A stretch of 64,000 nucleotides of DNA. Source: Sphingomonas sp. AR_OL41 (lineage in GTDB: Bacteria; Pseudomonadota; Alphaproteobacteria; Sphingomonadales; Sphingomonadaceae). How positions within the stretch are numbered: the first letter of the stretch is position 1; every line of letters begins with the position of its first letter. Of this stretch, positions 17,156 to 26,336 are shown in pieces. Made by a program: the position numbers and the translations under genes. Location of the stretch: positions 1 to 64,000 of the forward strand of contig NZ_JARYTI010000008.1 of NCBI RefSeq assembly GCF_029911635.1, given 5' to 3'. Under the pieces are notes generated by a model. The model did no database searches and was not told where the DNA came from. It saw nothing but the letters and a program-made list of their open reading frames with translations.

Positions 17156-18543
17156 CGCCCGTCTCCTTCGCGCGCGGCACGGATCGCCGCACGCACATTG
17201 GCCGGCGCCGTGCCGCCAAAGCTCGTCCTGCTGGCGACCGACGCATCGACCGTCAACACACCATAGACGCGTTGGTCGATTCGCGCATCGATGGCAATCA
17301 GGTCGTCGAGCGGCAGCTTGTCGAGCGACACGCCCAGTTCCTCGGCGCGCTTCACCGCGCGGCCGGTGATGTGATGCGCCTCGCGGAACGGGATGCCGCC
17401 CTCGCGCACCAGCCAGTCGGCCAGGTCGGTGGCGGTGGCGAAGCCGGCCTCCGCCGCGCCGCGCATCCGCTCGGTGCGGAAGGTCGCGCTTGCGACCATC
17501 CCGGTCATCGCCGCGAGCGACAGGCCGAGCAGGTCATGCGCCTCGAACACCGGCGGCTTGTCGTCCTGCATGTCCTTGGAATAGGCCAGCGGCAGGCCTT
17601 TCATCGTGATCATCAGCGCGGTGAGGCAGCCGATGATCCGGCCGGAATGGCCGCGCACCAGCTCCGCCGCGTCCGGGTTGCGCTTCTGCGGCATGATCGA
17701 CGAGCCGGTCGACCATTGGTCCGACAGGGAAACGAAACCGAAGGGCTGCGACGCCCACAGGATGAATTCCTCGGCCAGCCGGCTGAGATGCAGCGCGCAC
17801 TGCGCGGCGGCGGTGAGATATTCGATCGCGAAGTCGCGGTCCGACACGCCGTCGAGCGAGTTGCGCGTCGGCCCGTCGAAGCCCAGCGTCGCGGCCGTCG
17901 CATCGCGATCGATCGGGAAGCCTGTCCCGGCCAGCGCGGCCGAGCCGAGCGGGCAGCGATTGAGCCGTGCGCGCGCATCGGCAAAGCGCCCGCGGTCGCG
18001 CGCGATCATCTCGTGATAGGCCATCAGATGATGGCCCAGCGTCACCGGCTGCGCGCTCTGCAGATGCGTGAAACCCGGCATCACGCTGTCGGCATGTTCC
18101 TCGGCGCGGACCAACAGCGCGTCCTGGAACGCGATCAGCGCCGCCGTGACCTGGTCGATCGCGTCGCGCACCCACAGCTTGAAATCGGTCGCGACCTGGT
18201 CGTTGCGCGAGCGTGCGGTGTGCAGTCGCCCGGCGACCGGGCCGATCTTCTCGGCCAGCCGCGCCTCGGTCTGCATATGAATGTCTTCGAGGGTCAGATC
18301 CTCGGTCACGCCATGCGCCGCATAGTCCGCCGCGACCTGCGCCAGCCCGGCGCCGATCGTCGCCGCGTCCTCGGATGAAACGATGCCCTGCGCGCCGAGC
18401 ATCGCGACATGCGCCTGCGATCCCGCCACGTCCTGTTGCCACAAGCGCTTGTCGAACGGGATCGAGGCATTTATCTCGCGCATCACCGCTGCCGGACCCT
18501 CGGCGAAGCGTCCGCCCCACATCGCATTGGATGCGTGCCCCAT
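17152..18543 (-). CDS. argH: Argininosuccinate lyase ArgH
   Basis: 463 residues. The N-terminus carries [20 protein letters not shown], the middle [20 protein letters not shown], and the fumarase-superfamily signature is [19 protein letters not shown]. It splits argininosuccinate into arginine and fumarate. The chosen start ATG 18543 shares the CATG at 18541-18544 with the divergent tlpA-like gene; ATG 18522 (MWGGRF) would also give a normal N-terminus and would separate the two. First gene of a five-gene overlapping operon. Confidence 0.96.
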   Translation of the reverse strand: MGHASNAMWGGRFAEGPAAVMREINASIPFDKRLWQQDVAGSQAHVAMLGAQGIVSSEDAATIGAGLAQVAADYAAHGVTEDLTLEDIHMQTEARLAEKIGPVAGRLHTARSRNDQVATDFKLWVRDAIDQVTAALIAFQDALLVRAEEHADSVMPGFTHLQSAQPVTLGHHLMAYHEMIARDRGRFADARARLNRCPLGSAALAGTGFPIDRDATAATLGFDGPTRNSLDGVSDRDFAIEYLTAAAQCALHLSRLAEEFILWASQPFGFVSLSDQWSTGSSIMPQKRNPDAAELVRGHSGRIIGCLTALMITMKGLPLAYSKDMQDDKPPVFEAHDLLGLSLAAMTGMVASATFRTERMRGAAEAGFATATDLADWLVREGGIPFREAHHITGRAVKRAEELGVSLDKLPLDDLIAIDARIDQRVYGVLTVDASVASRTSFGGTAPANVRAAIRAAREGDGR

Positions 18544-19159
18544 GGCTTCCTTCTCGTCCTTACGCTCGGTGATCGTGCCGCTCCTGCTGCTGGGCGCTGT
18601 CGCCGGGTGCGATAAGCAGAACGCGGGCGCCCCGCAAGCGATGCCGAGCAAGCTGCCGGTCGAGAATAGCGGCACCCCCGCCGATGCGCCGCCGGCCAAG
18701 GGCGACAAGGGCGCGGTCGATGTCATCGGCACGCTCGACCGCAGCCATAAGGGCGAGCCCGCCCCGGCGATCGGCTTTACCGACGCCGCCGGCAAGCCGA
18801 GTTCGATCGCGGCGTTCGCCGGCAAGCCCGTGCTGCTCAACCTGTGGGCGACATGGTGCGCGCCGTGCGTCGCCGAGATGCCGACACTCGACAAGGCGGC
18901 GGCGAGCATGACGATCGTCGCGGTCAGCCAGGATATCGGCGCCGATGGCTCGGCCAAGGCGGCCAAGTTCCTGCGCGATCACGGCGTTACGCATCTGCAA
19001 TCCTTTGCCGATCCCGAGACGAAGCTGAGCGTCGCCTACAATGCCAGCCTGCCGACCAGCATCCTCTACGATTCGACCGGTCACGAGGTTTGGCGGATGA
19101 CCGGCGGGATGAACTGGACGACCGAAACCGCGAAGCAACTCCTGGCCGAGGCGAAATGA
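18542..19159 (+). CDS. TlpA/ResA-like thiol-disulfide oxidoreductase lipoprotein
   Basis: 205 residues. The N-terminal lipoprotein signal ([17 protein letters not shown]) is followed by a Pro/Ala-rich linker and a thioredoxin-fold domain with the redox motif WCAPC ([20 protein letters not shown]). The cis-Pro region [19 protein letters not shown] is also present. Likely a membrane-anchored periplasmic reductant, for example in cytochrome c maturation. Start ATG 18542 overlaps the divergent argH start, and no clear ribosome site precedes it. The stop overlaps the next gene (ATGA). Confidence 0.88.
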   Translation: MASFSSLRSVIVPLLLLGAVAGCDKQNAGAPQAMPSKLPVENSGTPADAPPAKGDKGAVDVIGTLDRSHKGEPAPAIGFTDAAGKPSSIAAFAGKPVLLNLWATWCAPCVAEMPTLDKAAASMTIVAVSQDIGADGSAKAAKFLRDHGVTHLQSFADPETKLSVAYNASLPTSILYDSTGHEVWRMTGGMNWTTETAKQLLAEAK

Positions 19160-19974
19160 GCATGACCATCAACGACAGCGCGCCAATCCTCGCCAGCCGC
19201 GACGGCGCGATCCTCACCGTCACGCTCAACCTGCCCGACAAGCGCAACCCGGTTTCCGATAACGGCCTGATCGACGCGCTGATCGCGACGATGCACGAAG
19301 CCGATGCCGATATCGGCGTGCGCTGCGTCATCCTGACCGGCGCCGGCAGTGCCTTTTCGGCCGGCGGCGACCTCAAGGCGATGAAAGCGGGCAGCGGCCT
19401 GCGCGCCAGCCTGCCGGCGCAGACGCGGCGTAACTATCGCGAGGGCATCCAGCGCCTGCCGTTGATGTTCCATGCGCTGGAAGTGCCGGTGATCGCGGCG
19501 ATCAACGGACCCGCTATTGGCGCGGGGCTCGACCTCGCCTGCATGTGCGACATTCGCGTCGCCGCCGATACGGCGGTATTCGCCGAGAGTTTCGTCAAGC
19601 TCGGCATCGTCCCGGGCGATGGCGGCGCCTGGTTGCTGCCGCGCGTCATCGGCTTCAGCCGCGCGGTCGAACTGACGCTGACCGGCGAGACGATCGACGC
19701 CGCGACCGCGCTTCAAATCGGCCTCGTCAGCCATGTCGTCCCGGCGGCCGATCTGCTGTCCACCGCGCGCGGCATCGCCGACAAGATCGCCGCCAACCCG
19801 CCGCATGCCGTGCGCATGACGCGCCGCCTGCTGCGCGAGGCGCAGACCGCGACGCTCGCCAACACGCTCGAACTGTCCGCCGCGATGCAGAGCCTCGCCC
19901 ATGCGACGCGCGATAACGAAGAAGCGATCGACGCCTTTATCGAACGCCGCGCGCCGAACTTCACCGGGGAATAG
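19156..19974 (+). CDS. Enoyl-CoA hydratase/isomerase family protein
   Basis: 272 residues, normal for a crotonase. The oxyanion-hole segments are AGSAFSAGGDLKAMKAGSG and AAINGPAIGAGLDLACMCDI, and the acidic region is VKLGIVPGDGGAWLLPRVIG; an Asp replaces one of the two usual catalytic Glu, which is common in family members of other specificity. Probable substrate is an enoyl-CoA, but exact reaction is unknown. ATG 19156 overlaps the tlpA-like stop, so the two are co-transcribed. Confidence 0.9.
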   Translation: MSMTINDSAPILASRDGAILTVTLNLPDKRNPVSDNGLIDALIATMHEADADIGVRCVILTGAGSAFSAGGDLKAMKAGSGLRASLPAQTRRNYREGIQRLPLMFHALEVPVIAAINGPAIGAGLDLACMCDIRVAADTAVFAESFVKLGIVPGDGGAWLLPRVIGFSRAVELTLTGETIDAATALQIGLVSHVVPAADLLSTARGIADKIAANPPHAVRMTRRLLREAQTATLANTLELSAAMQSLAHATRDNEEAIDAFIERRAPNFTGE

Positions 19975-20340
19975 ACCGCAGGCAGCCTTGCCGGCCTACA
20001 GGCGCTTGCGTCACGTTTTTTGCGCATCTATTGCAGAAATGTAGACGACAAGAGATCGCCGGTTCGCTTCCTGGATCTACTCAAGCTCAAGCTTTGACGC
20101 CCACACGCCCAAACCCGGCGCGATTATCTTAACAAAAGATCGCGCGTGAGCGGAGCATCGTCACCGCCTTTTCATACGACGTCGCCGCATCCCCGAATTT
20201 ACAATAATTTACATTATATTCAATTGTTTAGTGCGGCGATGGGTGCTAGCCCGATCGGCATGTTTGCCTTCATGCACAAGCCGATGATCGCGCTGCCGCT
20301 TTCGCCTTCATCAAGCATGTCCGGCTGGTGGAGACGGGCC
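19975..20340. promoter_or_regulatory. Intergenic region with AT-rich promoter-like segment
   Basis: This 366-base gap contains an unusually AT-rich stretch at about 20190-20235, with two TTTACA hexamers (20198 and 20208) and TTATATT at 20214. In such GC-rich DNA this is probably the promoter of the signalling genes that follow. I could not fit a clean -35/-10 pair. Reading frames starting before it (GTG 20146) are therefore unlikely to be translated from there. Confidence 0.45.
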
Positions 20341-20652
20341 ATGACGCGCGGGAATGACGATGCGACGCGGCAGGACGCGGCGCCGGACGACATACCGTCC
20401 TTCTATCGCGTCCGGGAGGATGGCTGGCTGATCTTCTCGCTGCGCACCGCGGATCGGAACGAATGGGTCGTCGGGGTCGAGCCCGCCGTGCTTGCCAGCA
20501 TGGCCGACCAGGAGCGCGTCGATCACGACGCGATCCGCCGCATCATGATGCACAAGGCGGCCCATCTCGAACTTGCCGCATTGCGGATGATCGCTAAGGG
20601 CGATGTCGATGGCGACACGGTGACCCTCACCGTCGCCGATTTTCGACGCTGA
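20341..20652 (+). CDS. Small conserved-looking protein of unknown function
   Basis: 103 residues from ATG 20341, chosen because GGAG at 20330-20333 lies seven bases upstream and the AT-rich promoter-like DNA lies before it. The protein is acidic at the start (GNDDATRQDAAPDDIPSFYR), then has REDGWLIFSLRTADRNEWVVG and a helical end (RIMMHKAAHLELAALRMI). I do not recognise a family. No signal peptide or membrane helix. It precedes the OmpR-type regulator by 35 bases and probably belongs to the same operon. Confidence 0.6.
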   Translation: MTRGNDDATRQDAAPDDIPSFYRVREDGWLIFSLRTADRNEWVVGVEPAVLASMADQERVDHDAIRRIMMHKAAHLELAALRMIAKGDVDGDTVTLTVADFRR

Positions 20653-20687
20653 GCGCCGTTCGGCCTCGGCACGGGGCGGGCTCATCG

Positions 20688-21389
20688 ATGCGGATCGCGG
20701 TGGTGGATGATGATGGCGACGTGGTCGCCTTCGTTCGCGCCGCGCTGATCGAGGTCGGGTATCACTGCGAGGGCTTCGCGACCGCCGCCGCGCTGCTCGC
20801 CGCGCTCAGGCGCGACACGTTCGACCTGCTGCTGCTCGACTGGAACCTCCCCGATCGCCCGGGGATCGAGATCTTGCGCACCGTCCGTGCGACCATGTCG
20901 CCGGCCATCGGCGTCATCATGCTCACCAGCCGCGCCGACAAGCTCGACATCACCGCGGCGCTGGGGTCGGGCGCCGACGATTATGTCGTGAAACCGGAAA
21001 GCGCCGCGGTCATCGCCGCGCGCGTCGCCGCCGTCCTGCGCCGTACGGCGCCGACGCCGCAGCCCGTACGCACGGTGCGCTTCGGCGACCATGCCTTCGA
21101 CCGGCTGACCGCCAGCGTCGCGGTCGCCGGCATCGACATCGCGCTGAGCGCCAAGGAATTCCAGCTCGCGCTGACCTTCTTCGAAAATCTCCATCGCCCG
21201 ATGTCGCGCGGCTATCTGCTCGAAAGCGTCTGGCAGAGCGATGCGACGTTGCCGACGCGCACCCTCGACATGCACGTGTCCCGCATCCGCACGAAGCTGA
21301 AGCTCGTGCCCGAGAACGGATTCCGCATCGTCGCCATTTCGGGCTACGGTTATCGCCTGGAACAGTTCGACCCGGGGGAATGCGCATGA
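20688..21389 (+). CDS. OmpR/PhoB-family response regulator
   Basis: 233 residues. The receiver domain (1-120) has acidic residues D7-D9, phosphoacceptor D51 (LLLLDWNLPDRPG), Thr in VIMLTSR and Lys in DDYVVKPES. The C-terminal winged-helix domain (about 130-228) has SAKEFQLALTFFENLHRPMS, RTLDMHVSRIRTKLKLVPEN and the closing ISGYGYRLE. It should bind DNA on phosphorylation by the CHASE2 kinase encoded two genes downstream. Its stop overlaps the next start (ATGA at 21386). Confidence 0.95.
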   Translation: MRIAVVDDDGDVVAFVRAALIEVGYHCEGFATAAALLAALRRDTFDLLLLDWNLPDRPGIEILRTVRATMSPAIGVIMLTSRADKLDITAALGSGADDYVVKPESAAVIAARVAAVLRRTAPTPQPVRTVRFGDHAFDRLTASVAVAGIDIALSAKEFQLALTFFENLHRPMSRGYLLESVWQSDATLPTRTLDMHVSRIRTKLKLVPENGFRIVAISGYGYRLEQFDPGECA

Positions 21390-22687
21390 TGCTCGCGATC
21401 CAGGCGGCACCGGCCCCGGTGTCACCGCCGGCACGCGTGGCGACGATACCCTATGTCGTGAAGCGCGGCGACACGCTCGAGGCGCTCAGTCGCCGCTATC
21501 TCCAGCCGCAGCGCGGGTGGCGCGCCTTGCGGCCGCTCGCCCGGGCGCGCGACCCGCGCCATTTGCCGGTCGGCCTGACGATCGACATCCCGCGCGCGTG
21601 GCTGCGCTACACCGTCGAGCCCGCCACGCTCGCCAGCTATCGCGGCACCGTGACGATCGTCATCGGCGGTCGCGCCGTCACCCCGACGCCCGGCATGACG
21701 ATCGGCGAAGGTGCGGTGATGTCGACCGCCGCCAACAGCTTCGTCACGCTCACCCTCGCCGACCGCTCGAAGCTGGTGCTGCCGTCGCAAAGCAGCTTCA
21801 CGGTCCGCGAGATTCGCCGCATCGTGATGACCGGGGCGATCGACTATCGACTGACGATCGCGCGCGGCAGGCTGGAGACCAAGGTTTCGCCGATCGGCGA
21901 CCCCACCGGCCGCTATCGTATCGGCACGCCGGTGAGCATGACAGCGGTGCGCGGCACCGAATTCCGCGTCGCCTTTGACGAAGCGGCGACGAGCGCGACG
22001 GCCGAAGTGCTCGCCGGTACGGTTGCCGTCTCGCCCGCCGACGAGACGAACCCCTTGCTCGTCGACAAAGCCTTCGGGGCGACCACCGATGCCGCCGGCA
22101 ACAGCAAGCGCGCGACGTTGCTCCCCGCGCCCGATCTGGCCGATCCGGGCAAGATGCAGACCGACGATCTCGTCCGCTTCCATCTGACCGCAGTGCCCGG
22201 CGCGACGAAATACCGCGCGGTGCTCGCCGCCGATTCGGGCTTCATCGAAAACCTCACCGAACAGATCGTCGCGGGTCAGGATTTCGCGCTGCCGCAGGTG
22301 CCCAACGGCAATCTCTTCGTCCGCGTCTCGGCGATATCGCCCGACGGGCTCGAGGGGCTCGCCCAGACCTATACCGTCACGCGCCGGCTTGCCTCGCTGC
22401 ACGGCGAGGCAGCGGCGGAGGCCGAGGGTTTCCGCTTTCGCTGGTCGGGCGCGGGCAGCGGCCAGCGGCGCTATCATTTCCAGTTGATGCCGGGGCGTCC
22501 CGACGGTGCCCCGGTCGTCGACGAGGTCGGGCTGACGCGGGACGAGCTGCTGCTGCACGATCTGCCGGCGGGGGTCTATTATTGGCGCGTCGGGCTTTAC
22601 CAGATCGACGCCAGCGGCGAGGCGGAGACCTGGACCGATCCGGAGAAGCTGACCATTGCAAATCCCGGTCGGCGACGGGGGCGGTAG
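21386..22687 (+). CDS. LysM- and FecR-domain protein of a signalling operon
   Basis: 433 residues from ATG 21386 (ATG 21380 also possible). After a short Ala/Pro-rich start comes a LysM-like repeat (YVVKRGDTLEALSRRYLQPQ), then a FecR domain (about 85-215) with GEGAVMSTAANSFVTLTLAD and VSMTAVRGTEFRVAFDE. The last 200 residues look like beta-sandwich modules (VPGATKYRAVLAADSGFIEN; LPAGVYYWRVGLYQIDASGE). No clear membrane helix; export is likely given the LysM domain but the signal is weak. FecR proteins next to CHASE2 sensors are a recurring arrangement, suggesting that it senses or relays an envelope signal to the kinase. Confidence 0.85.
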   Translation: MMLAIQAAPAPVSPPARVATIPYVVKRGDTLEALSRRYLQPQRGWRALRPLARARDPRHLPVGLTIDIPRAWLRYTVEPATLASYRGTVTIVIGGRAVTPTPGMTIGEGAVMSTAANSFVTLTLADRSKLVLPSQSSFTVREIRRIVMTGAIDYRLTIARGRLETKVSPIGDPTGRYRIGTPVSMTAVRGTEFRVAFDEAATSATAEVLAGTVAVSPADETNPLLVDKAFGATTDAAGNSKRATLLPAPDLADPGKMQTDDLVRFHLTAVPGATKYRAVLAADSGFIENLTEQIVAGQDFALPQVPNGNLFVRVSAISPDGLEGLAQTYTVTRRLASLHGEAAAEAEGFRFRWSGAGSGQRRYHFQLMPGRPDGAPVVDEVGLTRDELLLHDLPAGVYYWRVGLYQIDASGEAETWTDPEKLTIANPGRRRGR

Positions 22688-24830
22688 CGCTTTGCTCGCG
22701 CGGCGCCTGCTGGTCGAATGGTGCGCCATCGTCGCGTTGACCGGCGCCATCATCATCGGGCTGGTCATCACGGGCGCAACGGCGCGGCTCGACAATGCCG
22801 CCTATGATCTGCTGATCGGGCTGCGCGCGCCGCCACCATCGGACCGCATCCTGATCGTCGCGATCGATGATTCGAGCATCGCCGCACTCGGGCGCTGGCC
22901 CTGGTCGCGCGACGTGCATGCCCGGGCGATTGCGCAGATCGCGCGCGCACGACCAGCGGCGATTGCCTATGACGTGCTGTTCACCGATCCCGGCCCGGCG
23001 GAAGGCGACGCCCGGCTCGCGGCAGCGCTGCGCGACGCGCCCGTCGCCTTGCCGGTGCTGTTCGAGGTGCCGGGGCGCAACGGGCGCGCGCTCGACATTA
23101 CCCCGCCGGTCGCGCCGATCCGCGGCGCGGCGGCAGCGCTCGGGCATGTCGCGCTGCCACATGAAGCCGACGGCAGTGCGCGCGCCGCGCTGCTCCGCGC
23201 CGACGGCTGGCCGCATTTGATGGAGGCGACCTATCGGCTCGTCTATCACCGACCGTCGGGCGCCGGCGACATCGCGCTCGTGCCCTACCCGCCCCACCCG
23301 GGCGGCTTTCGCACCGTGCCGTTCGAGAGCGTCGCGTCGGGCGCAGTGTCGCCGGCGTTGCTGCGCGACCACATCGTCCTGGTCGGCGTCACCGCCGGGG
23401 GGCTCGGCGACCGCTATGTCGTTCCCTCGCGCAGCGGCGAGGCGATCGCGGGAATCGAAATCCAGGCCGATCTGCTCAACGCGCTGATCGGGGGCGGGCT
23501 GGCGCGCGAACTGGGCCTGCCATGGCGGCTCGCGCTGTCGCTGCTGCCGACGTTGCTGCTGCTGCTCGCCTTCTGGCGCCTGAAGCCGGCGCAGGCGCTC
23601 GGCGCGTCGATCGCGCTGATCGGCGCAATGATCGTCGTACCCGCAGCGTTGCTCGTGCTGGCCGGCTGGTGGCTGCCGCCCGCCGCCGGGCTGATCGGGC
23701 TGTTGATCGCCTACCCGCTCTGGGGCTGGCGGCGGCTTCAGGCCGTGCACGGTGTCCTGACGCGCGAGCTCGACAGTTTCGCGGCCGATGCCCTTCCGCC
23801 GCCCGACGAGGCGGCACCGTCGCGGTTTCTCGACCGCATCGGCGGGCAGGCGGCGGACCTGAGCAGTTCGATCCGCCGGCTGCGCGACCTGCGTCAGCTG
23901 GTGTCCGATGCGATCGAGAGCGTCCCCGATCCGCTGGTCGTGACGACGCTCGACGATCGCCTGCTGCTTGCCAATGCCCCGGCAACGGCGCTGCTCGGCG
24001 CCACGGCAGGGTCGGTGACCGAGCGGCTGGCGGCGATCGCCGAGCACCGCGACGATGCGGAGCTGACGCTCGCCGACGGCCGCAGCTTCTCGCTGCGCCG
24101 CGCGCCGCTAACCGCGGGCGATGGTGTGCAGCGCGGCTGGATCCTGCTGCTCGCCGAAATCACCGCGATCCGTGCGGCCGAGCACGATCGCGAAGAGGCG
24201 CTCGAATTCCTCAGCCACGACATGCGCGCGCCCCAGGCGTCAATCATCACGCTGCTCGACGGCGGCGCCGCGCCGCCAGAGCTCGCCGCGCGGATCGCCG
24301 GCCATGCGCGGCGCACACTCGCGCTGGCCGACATGTTCGTCCAGCGCGCCCGGCTCAGGACCACGCGTTTTGCACCGGAGGAAACCGATCTTTGCGCCGC
24401 GCTGGCCGAGGCGAGCGATGCATTATGGGGCCAGGCGCGGCGACGCGGCATCCGCATCGCGACGGCCGGTCTCGATGAACCACGCTATGTCATGGGCGAG
24501 CGCGACACGCTGACCCGGCTGTTCGCCAACCTGATCGACAATGCGGTGAAATTCAGTGCCGATGGCGGCGAGGTGCGCTGCGTCGTCACCGAGGCCGCGG
24601 GATGGGTCGAGGTGCTGATCGAGGATGACGGGCCCGGGCTGGCGCCGGAACGCGCCGATAATGCCTTTGCCCGCTTCGGCACGGTGCGCGGGTCGGGCGC
24701 GGCGCCGTCGGTCGGTCTCGGCCTAGCCTATGTCCGCGATGCGACCGAGCGGCACGGCGGCACCGTGGCCCATGTCGCGCTGCACCCGCACGGGGCTCGG
24801 TTCCGCGTCAGGCTGCCGGCGCTAATCTGA
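22656..24830 (+). CDS. CHASE2-domain sensor histidine kinase
   Basis: 724 residues from TTG 22656; GGAG at 22642-22645 supports this start, which overlaps the FecR gene by 32 bases. An N-terminal helix is followed by a periplasmic CHASE2 domain (ILIVAIDDSSIAALGRWPWS; IAYDVLFTDPGPAEGDARLA) and three membrane helices (about 285-365). A PAS-like region (about 420-495) precedes the HisKA domain with phospho-His521 (EFLSHDMRAP). The ATPase domain has N-box LIDNAVKFSADGG, DDGPGL and GLGLAYV. Likely partner of the OmpR regulator at 20688. Confidence 0.93.
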   Translation: MQIPVGDGGGSALLARRLLVEWCAIVALTGAIIIGLVITGATARLDNAAYDLLIGLRAPPPSDRILIVAIDDSSIAALGRWPWSRDVHARAIAQIARARPAAIAYDVLFTDPGPAEGDARLAAALRDAPVALPVLFEVPGRNGRALDITPPVAPIRGAAAALGHVALPHEADGSARAALLRADGWPHLMEATYRLVYHRPSGAGDIALVPYPPHPGGFRTVPFESVASGAVSPALLRDHIVLVGVTAGGLGDRYVVPSRSGEAIAGIEIQADLLNALIGGGLARELGLPWRLALSLLPTLLLLLAFWRLKPAQALGASIALIGAMIVVPAALLVLAGWWLPPAAGLIGLLIAYPLWGWRRLQAVHGVLTRELDSFAADALPPPDEAAPSRFLDRIGGQAADLSSSIRRLRDLRQLVSDAIESVPDPLVVTTLDDRLLLANAPATALLGATAGSVTERLAAIAEHRDDAELTLADGRSFSLRRAPLTAGDGVQRGWILLLAEITAIRAAEHDREEALEFLSHDMRAPQASIITLLDGGAAPPELAARIAGHARRTLALADMFVQRARLRTTRFAPEETDLCAALAEASDALWGQARRRGIRIATAGLDEPRYVMGERDTLTRLFANLIDNAVKFSADGGEVRCVVTEAAGWVEVLIEDDGPGLAPERADNAFARFGTVRGSGAAPSVGLGLAYVRDATERHGGTVAHVALHPHGARFRVRLPALI

Positions 24831-25286
24831 TCCGATCGCCGCCTCGGCCAGCGACGCGATCATGCCGGCCGGCGCCGTGCCGCACCGTGCCAGCGACGCT
24901 GCGCCGCGATAAACGACGGTGCCGTCGCTGCGCTTGATCATCGCCACCGAGAGCCGATGCGACTGGCGCCGGCACAATATGATCGCGCCGGTCGCGGGCG
25001 CGGTTTTTCCTGCGAGCGGCGATGCCGTGCCGGCAAATTGCCCGAAGCCGATATCGACCCGGTACCGGCCGTCATCGGCCTCGCGATAGCCCTGCGCGAC
25101 GAGTGCGGCGCGCACCGCGTCGCGCGCCTGTCGCGCCTGCGGGTCGGCGCCGCCGGGAAGCGCGCCGAGCACGAAACTCCGGTCCTGCGCCACGGGCCGT
25201 TCGATCCAGCCATGGTCGCGCACGATCGCCGGTGCACAGGATGTCAGCGCCAGCGCGAGAAGCGCGGAAAGCGATGTGGATCTCAT
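24822..25286 (-). CDS. DUF4136-like lipoprotein
   Basis: 154 residues with a lipoprotein signal (LSALLALALTSCAPA, Cys17). The rest is compatible with the DUF4136 type of small outer-membrane lipoproteins: a YREADDGRYRVDIGFGQF segment and a closing SVAMIKRSDGTVVYRGAASL. Function unknown. It converges with the kinase gene and overlaps it by nine bases. Family call is tentative. Confidence 0.7.
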   Translation of the reverse strand: MRSTSLSALLALALTSCAPAIVRDHGWIERPVAQDRSFVLGALPGGADPQARQARDAVRAALVAQGYREADDGRYRVDIGFGQFAGTASPLAGKTAPATGAIILCRRQSHRLSVAMIKRSDGTVVYRGAASLARCGTAPAGMIASLAEAAIGSD

Positions 25287-25650
25287 ATCAAACTACCCCC
25301 GACCGCCATGCTAGCAAATCACCGCGCATCGTGTCGCGTCTCGCGCGCGGTGCCGGGGTTGCCGGCGTGATTCACTTATTGCCGCGCCGCGTGCAGCAGG
25401 GGAGGACGCTCGGACCGACGTATCGTGCAACATCGCCAGGAGACATCCTGTTATGTGCCCTGTTCCTGCTGTTATCGCGTCCCGATCGCTCTGTTCCGGC
25501 GGCGCTTCGCCTCTGTTCTTTCGCCGCGAGCCATTGTCGCAACATCTTGTATTGAAAAGAACAACCGCCCGATTCGTCGGAAACTCGGGCGCAAAAAACA
25601 ATTTTCCCCCTGTTATGCGCGCGGAACAGGGGATCGCGCGGCGGAGCCCT
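25287..25650. other. 364-base gap between lipoprotein and dedA genes
   Basis: No convincing gene. The stretch should contain the promoter of the minus-strand lipoprotein gene. Base composition drops toward AT near 25490-25615, and a hairpin at 25566-25591 lies downstream of the dedA stop. Confidence 0.5.
25566..25591 (-). terminator. Hairpin downstream of dedA
   Basis: Seven-base perfect arms CGCCCGA and TCGGGCG with a 12-base loop. Read on the minus strand it is followed by GGTTGTTCTTTTC, a modest T-rich tract, about 60 bases after the dedA stop. Plausible intrinsic terminator, not strong. Confidence 0.4.
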
Positions 25651-26277
25651 TCAGCGCTTCAGGCGGTGCAGCTTGTGCCACACGAAGAACGCCACGCCGG
25701 CGAGCAGCACCACCGCCACCGCCACATCGGCCGAATGGAACGCCGCCTTGATGCGCGGGTCGCTGTTCCACTTGTCGCCCAGCTTCATGCCGACCCAGGC
25801 CAGCCCGAAGCACCACGGCCACGACCCGATGAAGGTATAGATATGGAACGGCACCAGCTTCATCCGCGCGACGCCGGCGGGGAAGGCGATGAACGAGCGG
25901 ATCACCGGCAGCAGCCGGCCGATCAACACCGCGATCCCGCCGAAGCGCGCGAAGAAGCGGTCGGCCATGTCGAGTTCGCCCGGCCCGACCAGCACATAGC
26001 GCCCCCAGCGCTCGGCCAGCGGGCGGCCGCCGCGCTTGCCGATCTCATAGGCGACGATCGAGCCGAGATTGCAGCCGATCGCCCCGGCGGTCGCGGCGAG
26101 ATACAGGTCGAAGCGCCCGGTCGAGACAAGATAGCCGGCAAACGGCATGATGATTTCCGACGGCAGCGGGATACACGCGCTCTCGATCGCCATCAGCAGG
26201 GCGATGCCGAGATAGCCGCCACCGGAGATGACCGCGATGGTGAAGGTGGCGAGCAGGGTGAGCAATTTCTCGATCAT
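25651..26277 (-). CDS. DedA-family membrane protein
   Basis: 208 residues from ATG 26277. DedA features are ESACIPLPSEIIMPFAGYLV, GAIGCNLGSIVAYEIGKRGG, the FFARFGGIAVLIGRLLPVIR segment with the essential Arg, and FPAGVARMKLVPFHIYTFIG. Several membrane or re-entrant helices. DedA proteins are undecaprenyl-phosphate or phospholipid flippases needed for envelope homeostasis. The gene is divergent from rpiA with a 59-base gap. Confidence 0.94.
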   Translation of the reverse strand: MIEKLLTLLATFTIAVISGGGYLGIALLMAIESACIPLPSEIIMPFAGYLVSTGRFDLYLAATAGAIGCNLGSIVAYEIGKRGGRPLAERWGRYVLVGPGELDMADRFFARFGGIAVLIGRLLPVIRSFIAFPAGVARMKLVPFHIYTFIGSWPWCFGLAWVGMKLGDKWNSDPRIKAAFHSADVAVAVVLLAGVAFFVWHKLHRLKR

Positions 26278-26336
26278 GCCGCGCCCTTGCCCCGAAGCCA
26301 CCGCCTCTCGCCAGCGAAATATGCTAGGTGCACCGA

